DNA of 56,105 bases from Clostridiaceae bacterium (lineage in GTDB: Bacteria; Bacillota; Clostridia; Acetivibrionales; Acetivibrionaceae), in NCBI GenBank assembly GCA_012519925.1, contig JAAYPF010000181.1, positions 1 to 56,105 of the forward strand, written 5' to 3'. Made by a program: the position numbers and the translations under genes. This document shows, piece after piece, positions 29,062 through 36,968 of this stretch (position 1 is the first letter of the stretch; each line of letters starts with the position of its first letter). The notes under the pieces were generated by a model. The model saw only the letters and a list, made by a program, of their open reading frames with translations. It did not search any database and had not been told where the DNA came from.

Positions 29062-30078
29062 ATGAAATTAAAGATTATTTTTGCTTTATTAATGAGTTTT
29101 GTAGTCTGTATATTGGGTATTGTGATAGGTAGCGTAATGATACCTTTCAGCGATATTATTATAGTAGTTGGAAACAAATTATTTGGTGTAGCTAAGACTG
29201 GGAATATAGATGCGATAACAACATCAATTATCTGGGACATGCGTATTCCTAGGGTTCTTATGGCGTTTTTTGTAGGTGCGGCTTTATCAGTTAGCGGTGC
29301 TATAATGCAATCTACATTGAAAAACCCTTTGGCTTCATCATATACTTTAGGTGTTTCATCCGGTGCGGCCTTTGGTGCAGGTATTGTTATAGTAACTGGA
29401 TTTACAATTCCAATACTGGGTTTTTTTACACTACCTTTAGTGGGACTTGTTTTTGGATTGATTACAGTTTTTGGAGCAGTTGGATTTGCTGCAAGTATGG
29501 ATAGAAATATGGATACCAACACTATTATTCTTGCCGGAATGGTGTTTTCATTATTTATCAATGCCATACTTACACTGGTATCTTCTTTGAAAAGGGAAGA
29601 TGCCCAGAGGATTTTAATGTGGCAGATGGGGAGTTTTTCTCAAAAGAACTGGACTATTGTTATAATATTTTTACCAATAGCTTTAAGTTTAATATTTTTG
29701 ACAATGTTTTTTGTAAGAGAACTAGATCTTTTGACTTTTGGTGAGGAACATGCAAAAGCTGCCGGTGTTGATGCAAATAAAGTAAAATGGATTTTACTGA
29801 GTATTTCATCGGGACTTACCGGTTGTGCTGTAGCCTTTACAGGAGTAATTGGATTTGTAGATCTTGTTGCCCCTCATATTGTCAGAAAATTGTTTGGCTC
29901 GAGCCATCGCCTTGTCATTCCTATTTCCGCTTTACTTGGGGGGACTTTTATGGTGATTGCCGACTTGATAGCAAGAACAATAATCTCTCCGTCGGAGCTT
30001 CCTGTTGGTGCGGTTACTGCACTTATCGGAGCACCATTTTTCGGGTACATATATTTCTCGGGGAGAAAGAGGAGATAA
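29062..30078 (+). CDS. btuC: Cobalamin ABC transporter, permease
   Basis: FecCD/BtuC-type permease, 338 residues with nine or ten membrane helices. Visible family motifs are RIPRVLMAFFVGAALSVSGAIMQ, NPLASSYTLGVSSGAAFGA and GVIGFVDLVAPHIVRKLFG (the coupling helix region). The ATG at 29062 is chosen because it lies 4 bp after the btuF stop and gives a normal N-terminal helix; the ribosome site is weak (TTGAGAA), which suggests translational coupling to btuF. Confidence 0.92.
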   Translation: MKLKIIFALLMSFVVCILGIVIGSVMIPFSDIIIVVGNKLFGVAKTGNIDAITTSIIWDMRIPRVLMAFFVGAALSVSGAIMQSTLKNPLASSYTLGVSSGAAFGAGIVIVTGFTIPILGFFTLPLVGLVFGLITVFGAVGFAASMDRNMDTNTIILAGMVFSLFINAILTLVSSLKREDAQRILMWQMGSFSQKNWTIVIIFLPIALSLIFLTMFFVRELDLLTFGEEHAKAAGVDANKVKWILLSISSGLTGCAVAFTGVIGFVDLVAPHIVRKLFGSSHRLVIPISALLGGTFMVIADLIARTIISPSELPVGAVTALIGAPFFGYIYFSGRKRR

Positions 30079-30080
30079 AA

Positions 30081-30848
30081 ATGTTAAAAGTTGAGAACGT
30101 TAGATGCGGATATAATGAATCTGAAGTGCTAAAGGACGTTTCTTTTCATGTAAAGAAAGGGGAGAAGGTTTGCATTATTGGTCCTAACGGATGTGGTAAA
30201 ACGACACTTCTTAAAGCTATTGCAGGGCTTCTAAAGAGTGAAGGAGACATTAACTTAGATGGTATTCCCATAAAGAGAATGAAAAGAACCGAAATTGCTT
30301 CGAAAGTGGCAATTTTAATGCAAAATGAGACTGTTTATTTTTCTTATACCGTATATGAGACTGTTTTATTAGGGAGATATCTTCATATAAAGGGTGGAAT
30401 ATTAGGAGGTCCTACAAAACATGATAAGGATTTTGTAATGGACTGCCTTGATAAAGTAGGACTTACAGATGTAAAGGATAGGCAGATAAAAACCCTATCA
30501 GGGGGGCAGCTTCAGAGAGTGTTTTTAGCTAAAGCTTTAGCCCAGGAGCCTCGTTTGATTTTGCTCGATGAGCCGACAAATCACTTGGATTTAAAGTTTC
30601 AGCTTGAGCTTATAGAATATTTAAAGCAGTGGGCAAATACAGATGGAAACACAGTGATTGGTGTATTGCATGATATAAATTTGGTTATGTATTTTGCGGA
30701 TAAGATTATGCTACTCTCTGATGGTCAGATTGTTAAATATGGTGAGAAAAGTGATTTTGTTGACGGAAAATTGCTAGAAAAAGTTTATCATATGGACATA
30801 AAGGGTTATATGCAAAATTCATTGAAAATGTGGAATAATGTCTTTTAG
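30081..30848 (+). CDS. btuD: Cobalamin ABC transporter, ATP-binding protein
   Basis: 255 residues, all ABC motifs intact: Walker A GPNGCGKTT (about 36-44), Q-loop AILMQNE, signature LSGGQLQRV, Walker B LILLDEPTNHLD, switch His in VLHDINLV. Starts at the ATG at 30081 after GGAG, 2 bp behind btuC; the open frame upstream is only the shadow of btuC. Last gene of the riboswitch operon. The lone N-terminal extension that could be imagined from 29787 has no domain features. Confidence 0.93.
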   Translation: MLKVENVRCGYNESEVLKDVSFHVKKGEKVCIIGPNGCGKTTLLKAIAGLLKSEGDINLDGIPIKRMKRTEIASKVAILMQNETVYFSYTVYETVLLGRYLHIKGGILGGPTKHDKDFVMDCLDKVGLTDVKDRQIKTLSGGQLQRVFLAKALAQEPRLILLDEPTNHLDLKFQLELIEYLKQWANTDGNTVIGVLHDINLVMYFADKIMLLSDGQIVKYGEKSDFVDGKLLEKVYHMDIKGYMQNSLKMWNNVF

Positions 30849-30941
30849 TCTGTCTTATTTCATGAGTGAAGAGAATTTTCTTAAAACTGACATTCTAAAG
30901 GCTCAGTTCGATGGATATGAGTTCTTGGGGCTGTGATAGGG

Positions 30942-31997
30942 TTATGGTATAATATTCACGCTTCTGAAAATACTTTTTTTAGAGTTGTAGTTCTCTTTAT
31001 CTATTTCTATTTTAGAATTTGCGAAATTTGAATACTTTTCAAAGTTGCTGAATATTTCCGTTGCCTCATTGGTGTTTTCGGGTATTGTAGGTTGGCATTT
31101 GACTATTTTAATTGGAGCGATTTGTAGATTTTTTATAGACTTATCATTAATAACAACTTTTAGGATTATTGTCTCATCCGTTCCGATAGGTTCTTGATTA
31201 TCAAATACAAAATTTCCAAGGCTATAGAATATAGGTGTGCCCGTATAATACTCCATTCCTTGGAGCACATGAGGGTGATGACCAATAACTAAATCAGCAC
31301 CATTTTCGACGGATATATAGGCAGCTTGTTTCTGATTTTGGGTAGGGTGATTTTCAAATTCTGTTCCCCAGTGAAAGGATACAATTAAAACATCACAATT
31401 TACTTTTGCACTTTTTACCTCATCGGCAAGGGCTTCTATATCCAGTTGAGCTACATCGGGTTTTTTAGCCGAAAAGACATATCCTTCGGTTGGAAATGCC
31501 GACAAGCTTAAAAAACCGATGGTTGTACCCGATACTTCCATATATAAAGGCTTATGTGCAATATTTTTGTCTTTTCCGGCACCAACTGTCTTAATACCGC
31601 TTTTTTCTAAGAAGGCTATAGTGTTCATGATACCTTCTCTTCCATAATCCATAGTATGGTTGTTTGCAAGATTTAAAACAGTAAAACCACTGTTACTGAG
31701 TGCATCCGAATTATTGGGATGGGCTTTAAACAAATAATACGGCTTCTTAAGAGCGGGTATACCTGTAGAAGTTATAGGGCACTCAAGATTGCCAAAGACT
31801 ATGTCAGCCTTTGGCAATATATTTTTTACTTTTAGGTAGGGGTAATCGGGTCCGTGTGCTTCTATTTTTTCACCAACACCTCTGTCTAACAAGATGTCCC
31901 CTACAATAAATATAGTCATGCTATCCGTTTTGGCTACTCGGAGCGTAAAAAACAAGAGTGCAAAAAAGAATAATAAAGCAAGAAATAACTTTTTCAT
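30942..31997 (-). CDS. CapA-family protein (PGA_cap metallophosphoesterase-like)
   Basis: 351 residues: an N-terminal membrane signal (about 3-20) followed by the PGA_cap domain with GDILLDRG, FGNLECPIT, NLANNHTMDYG and SFHWGTEFENHPT, VIGHHPHVLQG and IFYSLGNFVFD. The Asp, Asn and His residues of a calcineurin-like metal site are all present. CapA itself acts in poly-gamma-glutamate capsule export, but many solitary family members have no known substrate and no capB/capC is here. It begins 3 bp after the DUF3160 gene, so it is the last gene of that operon. Confidence 0.88.
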   Translation of the reverse strand: MKKLFLALLFFFALLFFTLRVAKTDSMTIFIVGDILLDRGVGEKIEAHGPDYPYLKVKNILPKADIVFGNLECPITSTGIPALKKPYYLFKAHPNNSDALSNSGFTVLNLANNHTMDYGREGIMNTIAFLEKSGIKTVGAGKDKNIAHKPLYMEVSGTTIGFLSLSAFPTEGYVFSAKKPDVAQLDIEALADEVKSAKVNCDVLIVSFHWGTEFENHPTQNQKQAAYISVENGADLVIGHHPHVLQGMEYYTGTPIFYSLGNFVFDNQEPIGTDETIILKVVINDKSIKNLQIAPIKIVKCQPTIPENTNEATEIFSNFEKYSNFANSKIEIDKENYNSKKSIFRSVNIIP

Positions 31998-32000
31998 AAG

Positions 32001-34229
32001 CTAACAACCCGAAAAGTAAGGTTCAGCAGGAACAGGGATTTCTTCCTTCTGTCCGTTAGTAAAGGAATCTGTCCAATCAGGTTGTGCTGGCTGGTTGTTG
32101 TCCTTGAACATTTTTTGCCATTCCTCATCGGTCAATCTAGTATCGCTAATAAACTCATAATAGCTGAATACTGCTCCCCTTGTTAGGTAAATTTTGCCTC
32201 CGATTGGAACTGCAACATATATCTGTGAGGCGGGTCCAACACCCACTTCAAGGTATGAAGAAAGAACAGTATGTATATCAGCTATAACAGCCATGTTTTT
32301 GTCAGTTTCAGAAGTAATTTCAAACCACCTAATACCGTCTCCAGCAAGGGAAGCGGTAAGAGCTTCTAATAGACCGCCATATATTAACAGTTGGTCATAC
32401 TCCTCAGCTGTGAGTTCTTCGTTTCTTAATTCCTTAACTGAACAGTCCGCAAGGAATTGTAGCAAATCTTCAAACCTTGACATCTTTTCAGCCATTGCTT
32501 GAGGTAATATACCCTTTTTTTCAAGATTCTGTCGTGAGAACCTTGTAAGCCAAAGAAGTTTGCTATATACTTCCACGTTGGGTTCTACATAGCCTTTTAT
32601 AATGGGGGGTTCACCATCTCCACCGCATTCTGCACCGCTTTGTTTTGCATAAAGTATTGTATCATGACGTAACTCTGCCCAACTGCTGAGGGCGGTGCTT
32701 AAGGATTTGTCTTCCCATGCAGTATTGGTCATAAAAGATGGATAACCTTCCTTATAATTGCCTAAGAGACTTTTTAGTGTCCATAACCAACCGTAATACA
32801 TGTTTGATTGCCAAGTCGATTCAGGCAGTTTAGAAAATTGTTGCTTTAGAGAAGAAAACTTCTCTTCATACTTATCCCAAGCTTGGTTTTCTTTGTATTT
32901 ATTTATCAAGAGATCATAAGCTCTGTCCGATCCTAAGACTCCCATAACATCAAGGCCCTTTGGGAAAGGACGTTTCTGAGAGTCAACTAGTTTTTGAAGA
33001 ATTTCCGAATCGGGAATATATCTTTGTCCCATAAACCTGAACTGCTTGCCTATAGGAGTATTTACAGAAGTAAAATCTTGCTGTATTTTTGGTTCTGGTA
33101 GTTTCTTTGCTTCATCAAGAAGTTTATCAATATTCTGTTGTTCTAAAAGAGTTTCTAAGTTTGGTTTTTCGCCGTATACAGTAACTAAAAGATCTTTGTA
33201 GTCATAAATGGTAAAATCGTCCGCACTTCCTACATAGAAGGTTGTAGGTTCATACAAGGTTTCCCATAGGTCGATATCAGATTTTCCATTGACGTCTGAA
33301 AAAATGCTGTAGGTTATGAGCAATGCTTGAGCTGTAGTGTCTTTTACAATTTCTTCGTTTTTAATAAGGGGCATAGGGATTAGTCCGTACCACATCATTA
33401 CTCTGAAATATTTTTCAAGATCATTGCTTCTAGTATAATGTCCACGTGGTACAAATTGTGAGTAATCAACATCAAAACCGAAAATTGGAGATTTTATAAA
33501 TCCTCCCGAATTTTTTATAAGCTCTAGTTCGCTGTTTATAAGAACTTGTGCTTCGACTGGGATATTTTCAGGAAGGGCGTTTTCCAGTAATTTTTGAGAA
33601 ATAGCAAAGAATGCTATGTTTTTTAAAGCAGCTTCTTTGACTTCCTGATTTTTTATTTCGTTATAGAGAGTAATGGATTTATTTAGCATACTACTAGTAA
33701 GGTTTTGTAAGGGGTTCATCAATTTTTCGGCTTCAAGAGTCCTCAAAGAGTAGTCAAAAAATATGTGATATACTTGAAGTACCGAGTCTGTTGTAATAAA
33801 ACTGGGAACTTTCAGATATTCATTCTGCTCGTATATGTAAAATAACTGTTCCTCACTTGTAGGCATTACTACAAAACCATTCTTTGAAAGCATTTCCTTT
33901 TGTTCTTGTGTGAATTCACCGAATTGATCGATATTTTCAATATTAGTTAGATCAGCATTAACCTTATAGGGCTTAACCTTTGCTTCATAACTGATGGGTT
34001 TCCAATCAAGAGAACTAAATTGTCTATCCCTTTCATCTTTAAAAACAGGATTTAGGGAAAAACTGCTATTATTTGTTGGACTTATCTCAACTGGACTTGT
34101 TTGAGTAGGAATAGGTGTGTTTTCGGGTTGGTTGTTGCTTTGCTTGGAGTTATCGCATCCAGAAAAACTGAATAGTAGTGTTAGGATAAGGCCGATAATG
34201 ATAATTTGAGTTGGTTTGCTTTTTTTCAT
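32001..34229 (-). CDS. DUF3160 lipoprotein
   Basis: 742 residues. Signal peptide with lipobox FSGC (Cys about 26), a P/T/S/N-rich linker (about 30-60), then the DUF3160 domain over nearly all the rest, recognisable by FVVMPTSEEQLFYIYEQNEY, STDSVLQVYHIFFDYSLR-like text and WAELRHDTILYAKQSGAECGG. The family is secreted in anaerobes and archaea; its function is unknown. Here it lies between a VCBS-like protein and a CapA-like protein, all on one transcript, which suggests a surface complex. Confidence 0.85.
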   Translation of the reverse strand: MKKSKPTQIIIIGLILTLLFSFSGCDNSKQSNNQPENTPIPTQTSPVEISPTNNSSFSLNPVFKDERDRQFSSLDWKPISYEAKVKPYKVNADLTNIENIDQFGEFTQEQKEMLSKNGFVVMPTSEEQLFYIYEQNEYLKVPSFITTDSVLQVYHIFFDYSLRTLEAEKLMNPLQNLTSSMLNKSITLYNEIKNQEVKEAALKNIAFFAISQKLLENALPENIPVEAQVLINSELELIKNSGGFIKSPIFGFDVDYSQFVPRGHYTRSNDLEKYFRVMMWYGLIPMPLIKNEEIVKDTTAQALLITYSIFSDVNGKSDIDLWETLYEPTTFYVGSADDFTIYDYKDLLVTVYGEKPNLETLLEQQNIDKLLDEAKKLPEPKIQQDFTSVNTPIGKQFRFMGQRYIPDSEILQKLVDSQKRPFPKGLDVMGVLGSDRAYDLLINKYKENQAWDKYEEKFSSLKQQFSKLPESTWQSNMYYGWLWTLKSLLGNYKEGYPSFMTNTAWEDKSLSTALSSWAELRHDTILYAKQSGAECGGDGEPPIIKGYVEPNVEVYSKLLWLTRFSRQNLEKKGILPQAMAEKMSRFEDLLQFLADCSVKELRNEELTAEEYDQLLIYGGLLEALTASLAGDGIRWFEITSETDKNMAVIADIHTVLSSYLEVGVGPASQIYVAVPIGGKIYLTRGAVFSYYEFISDTRLTDEEWQKMFKDNNQPAQPDWTDSFTNGQKEEIPVPAEPYFSGC

Positions 34230-34281
34230 TGTTATTTCATCCTCTCATTATTTAAATTGAGTTGTTTTAATTTTGCCTCTT

Positions 34282-35145
34282 TTATTTGGTTAAAATTTCG
34301 CCATCTAAGTAATAAAAAGTTTTCTCCAGCCATTTTGAATTTTGTTTAACTTTTGCTTTGACTAAAGAGGTCTTTTCCCCTTGATCTAATTTAACACTAA
34401 TGGAAGATATATCTAGGAAGCTTATACTTTCACCAGTTTTTTCAAAGCCAAAGCCCTTCCATGAATAAGCTGTGAGCACCTTTTTACCCTCGGCTGTGTG
34501 TTCTATTGATACTATTTCATCTCTTTCGTCCGAATCTAGGTCTAGAAAAACATAATCATCAAAAGGTCTTGAAAGTCTTGAACCTCTCCACTTTGGAAAT
34601 ATGCTACTATTTATCCAATCATATATAAAGGGTCTTTTTGCCATTACAGGATGGAGAGGGGAAGTCTTATAAACCCCGATGGATATTTCTGTTTTTCCAT
34701 CTCCGTCTACATCTGAAGTTTGAACTTTCCAAGGATTTAGGTCTTTGAAGTTATGCCGATATATCTCCTTAAATGTTATAGTATCTTTGCTTTCATTATA
34801 TGCGTTAAAAGAGAGAACTAACAGGTATTCCGCATACTGACTAGTATCTTTACAAGTAAGAAGGATTATTTCATCTTTTCCGTCATTATCAAGATCTGCT
34901 ACAGCATTGCTTAATATCAATTCATCTTTTAGTTCGTATTGAGAATAAAGTTTTCCGTTTTCTAAATATATATTTATTGTATTGCCGGTAAACTTCGATA
35001 AATACTTGTCTTTGTCGACTTTGTAAGATATCATACCAAAAGACTTATTATTGTAAAACACAAGTCTCTTTTCAACAGTATAAAGGCTAATGGTAATAAC
35101 AATGAAAGTCAGCAAAACGAATGTAGTGTTCTTTTTTGATATCAA
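34282..35145 (-). CDS. Exported FG-GAP/VCBS-repeat-like protein
   Basis: 287 residues with one N-terminal membrane anchor (about 7-25) and repeated short calcium-site-like motifs: DLDNDGKDEIILL, DVDGDGKTEISIG and DLDSDERDEIVSI, spaced 60-80 residues apart. These are typical of FG-GAP/VCBS beta-propeller blades. It starts at TTG with AGGGAGA upstream and is the first gene of the three-gene minus-strand operon. No known function. Confidence 0.75.
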   Translation of the reverse strand: MISKKNTTFVLLTFIVITISLYTVEKRLVFYNNKSFGMISYKVDKDKYLSKFTGNTINIYLENGKLYSQYELKDELILSNAVADLDNDGKDEIILLTCKDTSQYAEYLLVLSFNAYNESKDTITFKEIYRHNFKDLNPWKVQTSDVDGDGKTEISIGVYKTSPLHPVMAKRPFIYDWINSSIFPKWRGSRLSRPFDDYVFLDLDSDERDEIVSIEHTAEGKKVLTAYSWKGFGFEKTGESISFLDISSISVKLDQGEKTSLVKAKVKQNSKWLEKTFYYLDGEILTK

Positions 35146-35174
35146 TTCTGCATTCTCCCTAGTTCTTTTCCTAA

Positions 35175-35203
35175 ATTATAATATTTTTGTATAGCTTTAT
35201 CAA
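35175..35203 (-). promoter_or_regulatory. SigA-type promoter of the VCBS-DUF3160-capA operon
   Basis: Reading the minus strand: TTGATA, 17-nt spacer, TATAAT. It is divergent from the tRNA-Val promoter 38 bp away. Confidence 0.6.
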
Positions 35204-35240
35204 TACAAGATTAATGGAATTAATTTGATTAAAAAAATAA

Positions 35241-35269
35241 TTGACTTGCTTAATTATTTAGTCTATAAT
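35241..35269 (+). promoter_or_regulatory. Promoter of tRNA-Val
   Basis: TTGACT, 17-nt spacer, TATAAT, 30 nt before the mature tRNA. Confidence 0.7.
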
Positions 35270-35298
35270 AATATTTGCCTGTCAGGCGAGAAAGATAT

Positions 35299-35374
35299 GG
35301 GCGCTTAGCTCAGCTGGGAGAGCACCTGCCTTACAAGCAGGGGGTCATAGGTTCGAGCCCTATAGTGCCCACCA
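35299..35374 (+). tRNA. tRNA-Val (anticodon TAC)
   Basis: Acceptor GGGCGCT/AGTGCCC, anticodon stem CCTGC/GCAGG with loop CTTACAA (TAC at 35332-35334), T arm GGTTCGAGCC, A discriminator and encoded CCA. An open frame that crosses this gene (35275-35457) is an artefact. Confidence 0.97.
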
Positions 35375-35395
35375 TAAATTTCTTTACAAAAAGTG

Positions 35396-35424
35396 TTGAC
35401 ATGATGCGATTGTGCTGCTATATT
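35396..35424 (+). promoter_or_regulatory. Promoter of tRNA-Thr
   Basis: Perfect TTGACA, 17-nt spacer, TATATT. It lies behind tRNA-Val, giving tRNA-Thr its own ~100-nt leader, which contains the 50-bp repeat. Confidence 0.6.
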
Positions 35425-35474
35425 ATTATAGTGTTAGGGTTACTTAGACAGCCCTAGGTTATAATTAATTTAAT

Positions 35475-35524
35475 AGTATAGGAATTTGCATTTTGAAAGT
35501 TCGCCCGAAGGGTGCTAAGTTCAT
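35475..35524 (+). repeat. Single copy of the 50-bp intergenic repeat
   Basis: Identical to 21112-21161 over all 50 nt, ending 6 nt before the mature tRNA-Thr. Confidence 0.92.
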
Positions 35525-35530
35525 AGAAGT

Positions 35531-35606
35531 GCTGGTGTAGCTCAGCAGGTAGAGCAATTGACTTGTAATCAATAGGTCGGGGGTTCGATTCCGTCCACCA
35601 GCTCCA
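35531..35606 (+). tRNA. tRNA-Thr (anticodon TGT)
   Basis: Acceptor GCTGGTG/CACCAGC, anticodon stem ATTGA/TCAAT with loop CTTGTAA (TGT at 35564-35566), T loop GTTCGAT, T discriminator and encoded CCA. Confidence 0.97.
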
Positions 35607-35653
35607 AATATAGATGACTTTGAGTAATCAATAAAAGTCATCTATATTTTTTT
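35607..35653 (+). terminator. Terminator after tRNA-Thr
   Basis: AATATAGATGACTTT and its complement AAAGTCATCTATATT, then T7. Confidence 0.88.
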
Positions 35654-35780
35654 GTTAGAATAATATGCATTTACATGGTGGAGGGTGTTTTATTTTTTGA
35701 ATTTAAATTAACAAAATTATTAGGGAAAAGAAGGATTTTATTATTTCCTGCACGAATTATATTATATAGAGGTGGGAATA

Positions 35781-36422
35781 ATGATAATTGATGCCGGTAT
35801 GACTATTGCCTATAAGTGCTCATCTTGTGGTACATTTGAGTTCGTTAATATAACACTTTTTGAAATATCCTCTAGAAGAGAAACAGTATTTAATTGTCGC
35901 TGCAATAGTTCAAAACTGGTTATTACCAAGGAAAATGCTCATTGCTATAAGTTGGCTATTCCATGCATAGGATGTGGGACTAGGCATGATTATGTTTTAG
36001 AGAGGAAGGACTTCGTCAAACAAGATATCCGTATATTTAACTGCCCAAAGACAGGAATACAACAGTGTTTCGCAGGAAATGACAAGGAAGTTAGGAAAAG
36101 GATTGACCTCTTAGAAAAAGAATTTGACGAACTCATAAATCTATTTGGCTATGACAGTTATTTCAGCAATACACAGGTTATATACGATTCGCTTAATATA
36201 ATCCATGATATTGCAGCAAAAGGTAATTTATTCTGTGGATGTGGTAATGAAGATATTGAATTATTGCTGTTTTCTGATAAGATTTATTTAAGATGTGGTA
36301 AATGCCCTGCTACTAAAATTATATATGCATCTACTAATGAACATTTTAGAGAGAACTTAAAATTAAATCAAATTTTACTGTTGGATGAAGGGCATGAATT
36401 AAAAAACGTTCCTAATGAATAA
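35781..36422 (+). CDS. Cysteine-rich zinc-ribbon-like protein of unknown function
   Basis: 213 residues from the ATG at 35781 (GAGGTGGG just upstream; an in-frame GTG at 35772 overlaps that site). Cysteine pairs occur in YKCSSCG, FNCRCN, IPCIGCGTRHDY, LFCGCGNED and LRCGKCPATK, enough for two or three zinc ribbons, around a charged helical centre (about 95-140). No signal peptide. I recall similar proteins near rho in clostridia but know no function; nucleic-acid or protein binding is the natural guess. Confidence 0.7.
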   Translation: MIIDAGMTIAYKCSSCGTFEFVNITLFEISSRRETVFNCRCNSSKLVITKENAHCYKLAIPCIGCGTRHDYVLERKDFVKQDIRIFNCPKTGIQQCFAGNDKEVRKRIDLLEKEFDELINLFGYDSYFSNTQVIYDSLNIIHDIAAKGNLFCGCGNEDIELLLFSDKIYLRCGKCPATKIIYASTNEHFRENLKLNQILLLDEGHELKNVPNE

Positions 36423-36799
36423 TTTATTAGGAGAAAAAAGTATTTATAGAATTTGTAATATTCTTTAGAGAAACAATTTTGGGGAGCACTATTATTTTAA
36501 TGAACTTATGAATTCACATCGTAGTTATTTTAAAACTGTTTAAAAAAATGTCGTTTAGATAATTCTAAATATAATTGCTCAATTTCCCTTTTAATAGCTC
36601 TTATTTAGTAAACCTTGTGAATTAATCATCGTGGAGGTTGTTTTTCGAAATGGTCAGAATGCTATTTATAAGACAACAAAATATATAGATATTTTAAACG
36701 GGAGTAGTAATTTTGAACATATTTTTTAGGTTTTTTTAAATTATATGCAGAATAAATGTTTTTATTTCATAAAATATTACTAATTTGTAAAAAATATGA
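36423..36799. other. AT-rich intergenic region upstream of rho, no gene seen
   Basis: No open frame with a ribosome site; a 33-codon frame from the GTG near 36631 is the longest candidate and has no support. The rho promoter begins at 36800. Confidence 0.4.
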
Positions 36800-36828
36800 T
36801 TGACAAGGGTTTGAGGTATTGATATAAT
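36800..36828 (+). promoter_or_regulatory. Consensus SigA promoter of rho
   Basis: Perfect TTGACA and TATAAT hexamers with a 17-nt spacer, giving a leader of about 130 nt before the rho ATG. No terminator-like hairpin was identified in that leader. Confidence 0.75.
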
Positions 36829-36968
36829 ATCTATTGTTTATGAGTTACTCTATGAATCTCCTCGAAGTATTAACCTTTCCCAAAATAAAGGTTTTACTGA
36901 TTGTTATCTAAACGAATGAACTCCCAAATGTGGAATTATATATAATCTATTTTTTAAGGTGGTGTGAC

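Noticed and set aside
35275-35457. 60-codon frame across tRNA-Val
   Set aside because: It is the tRNA gene and its promoter read as protein.
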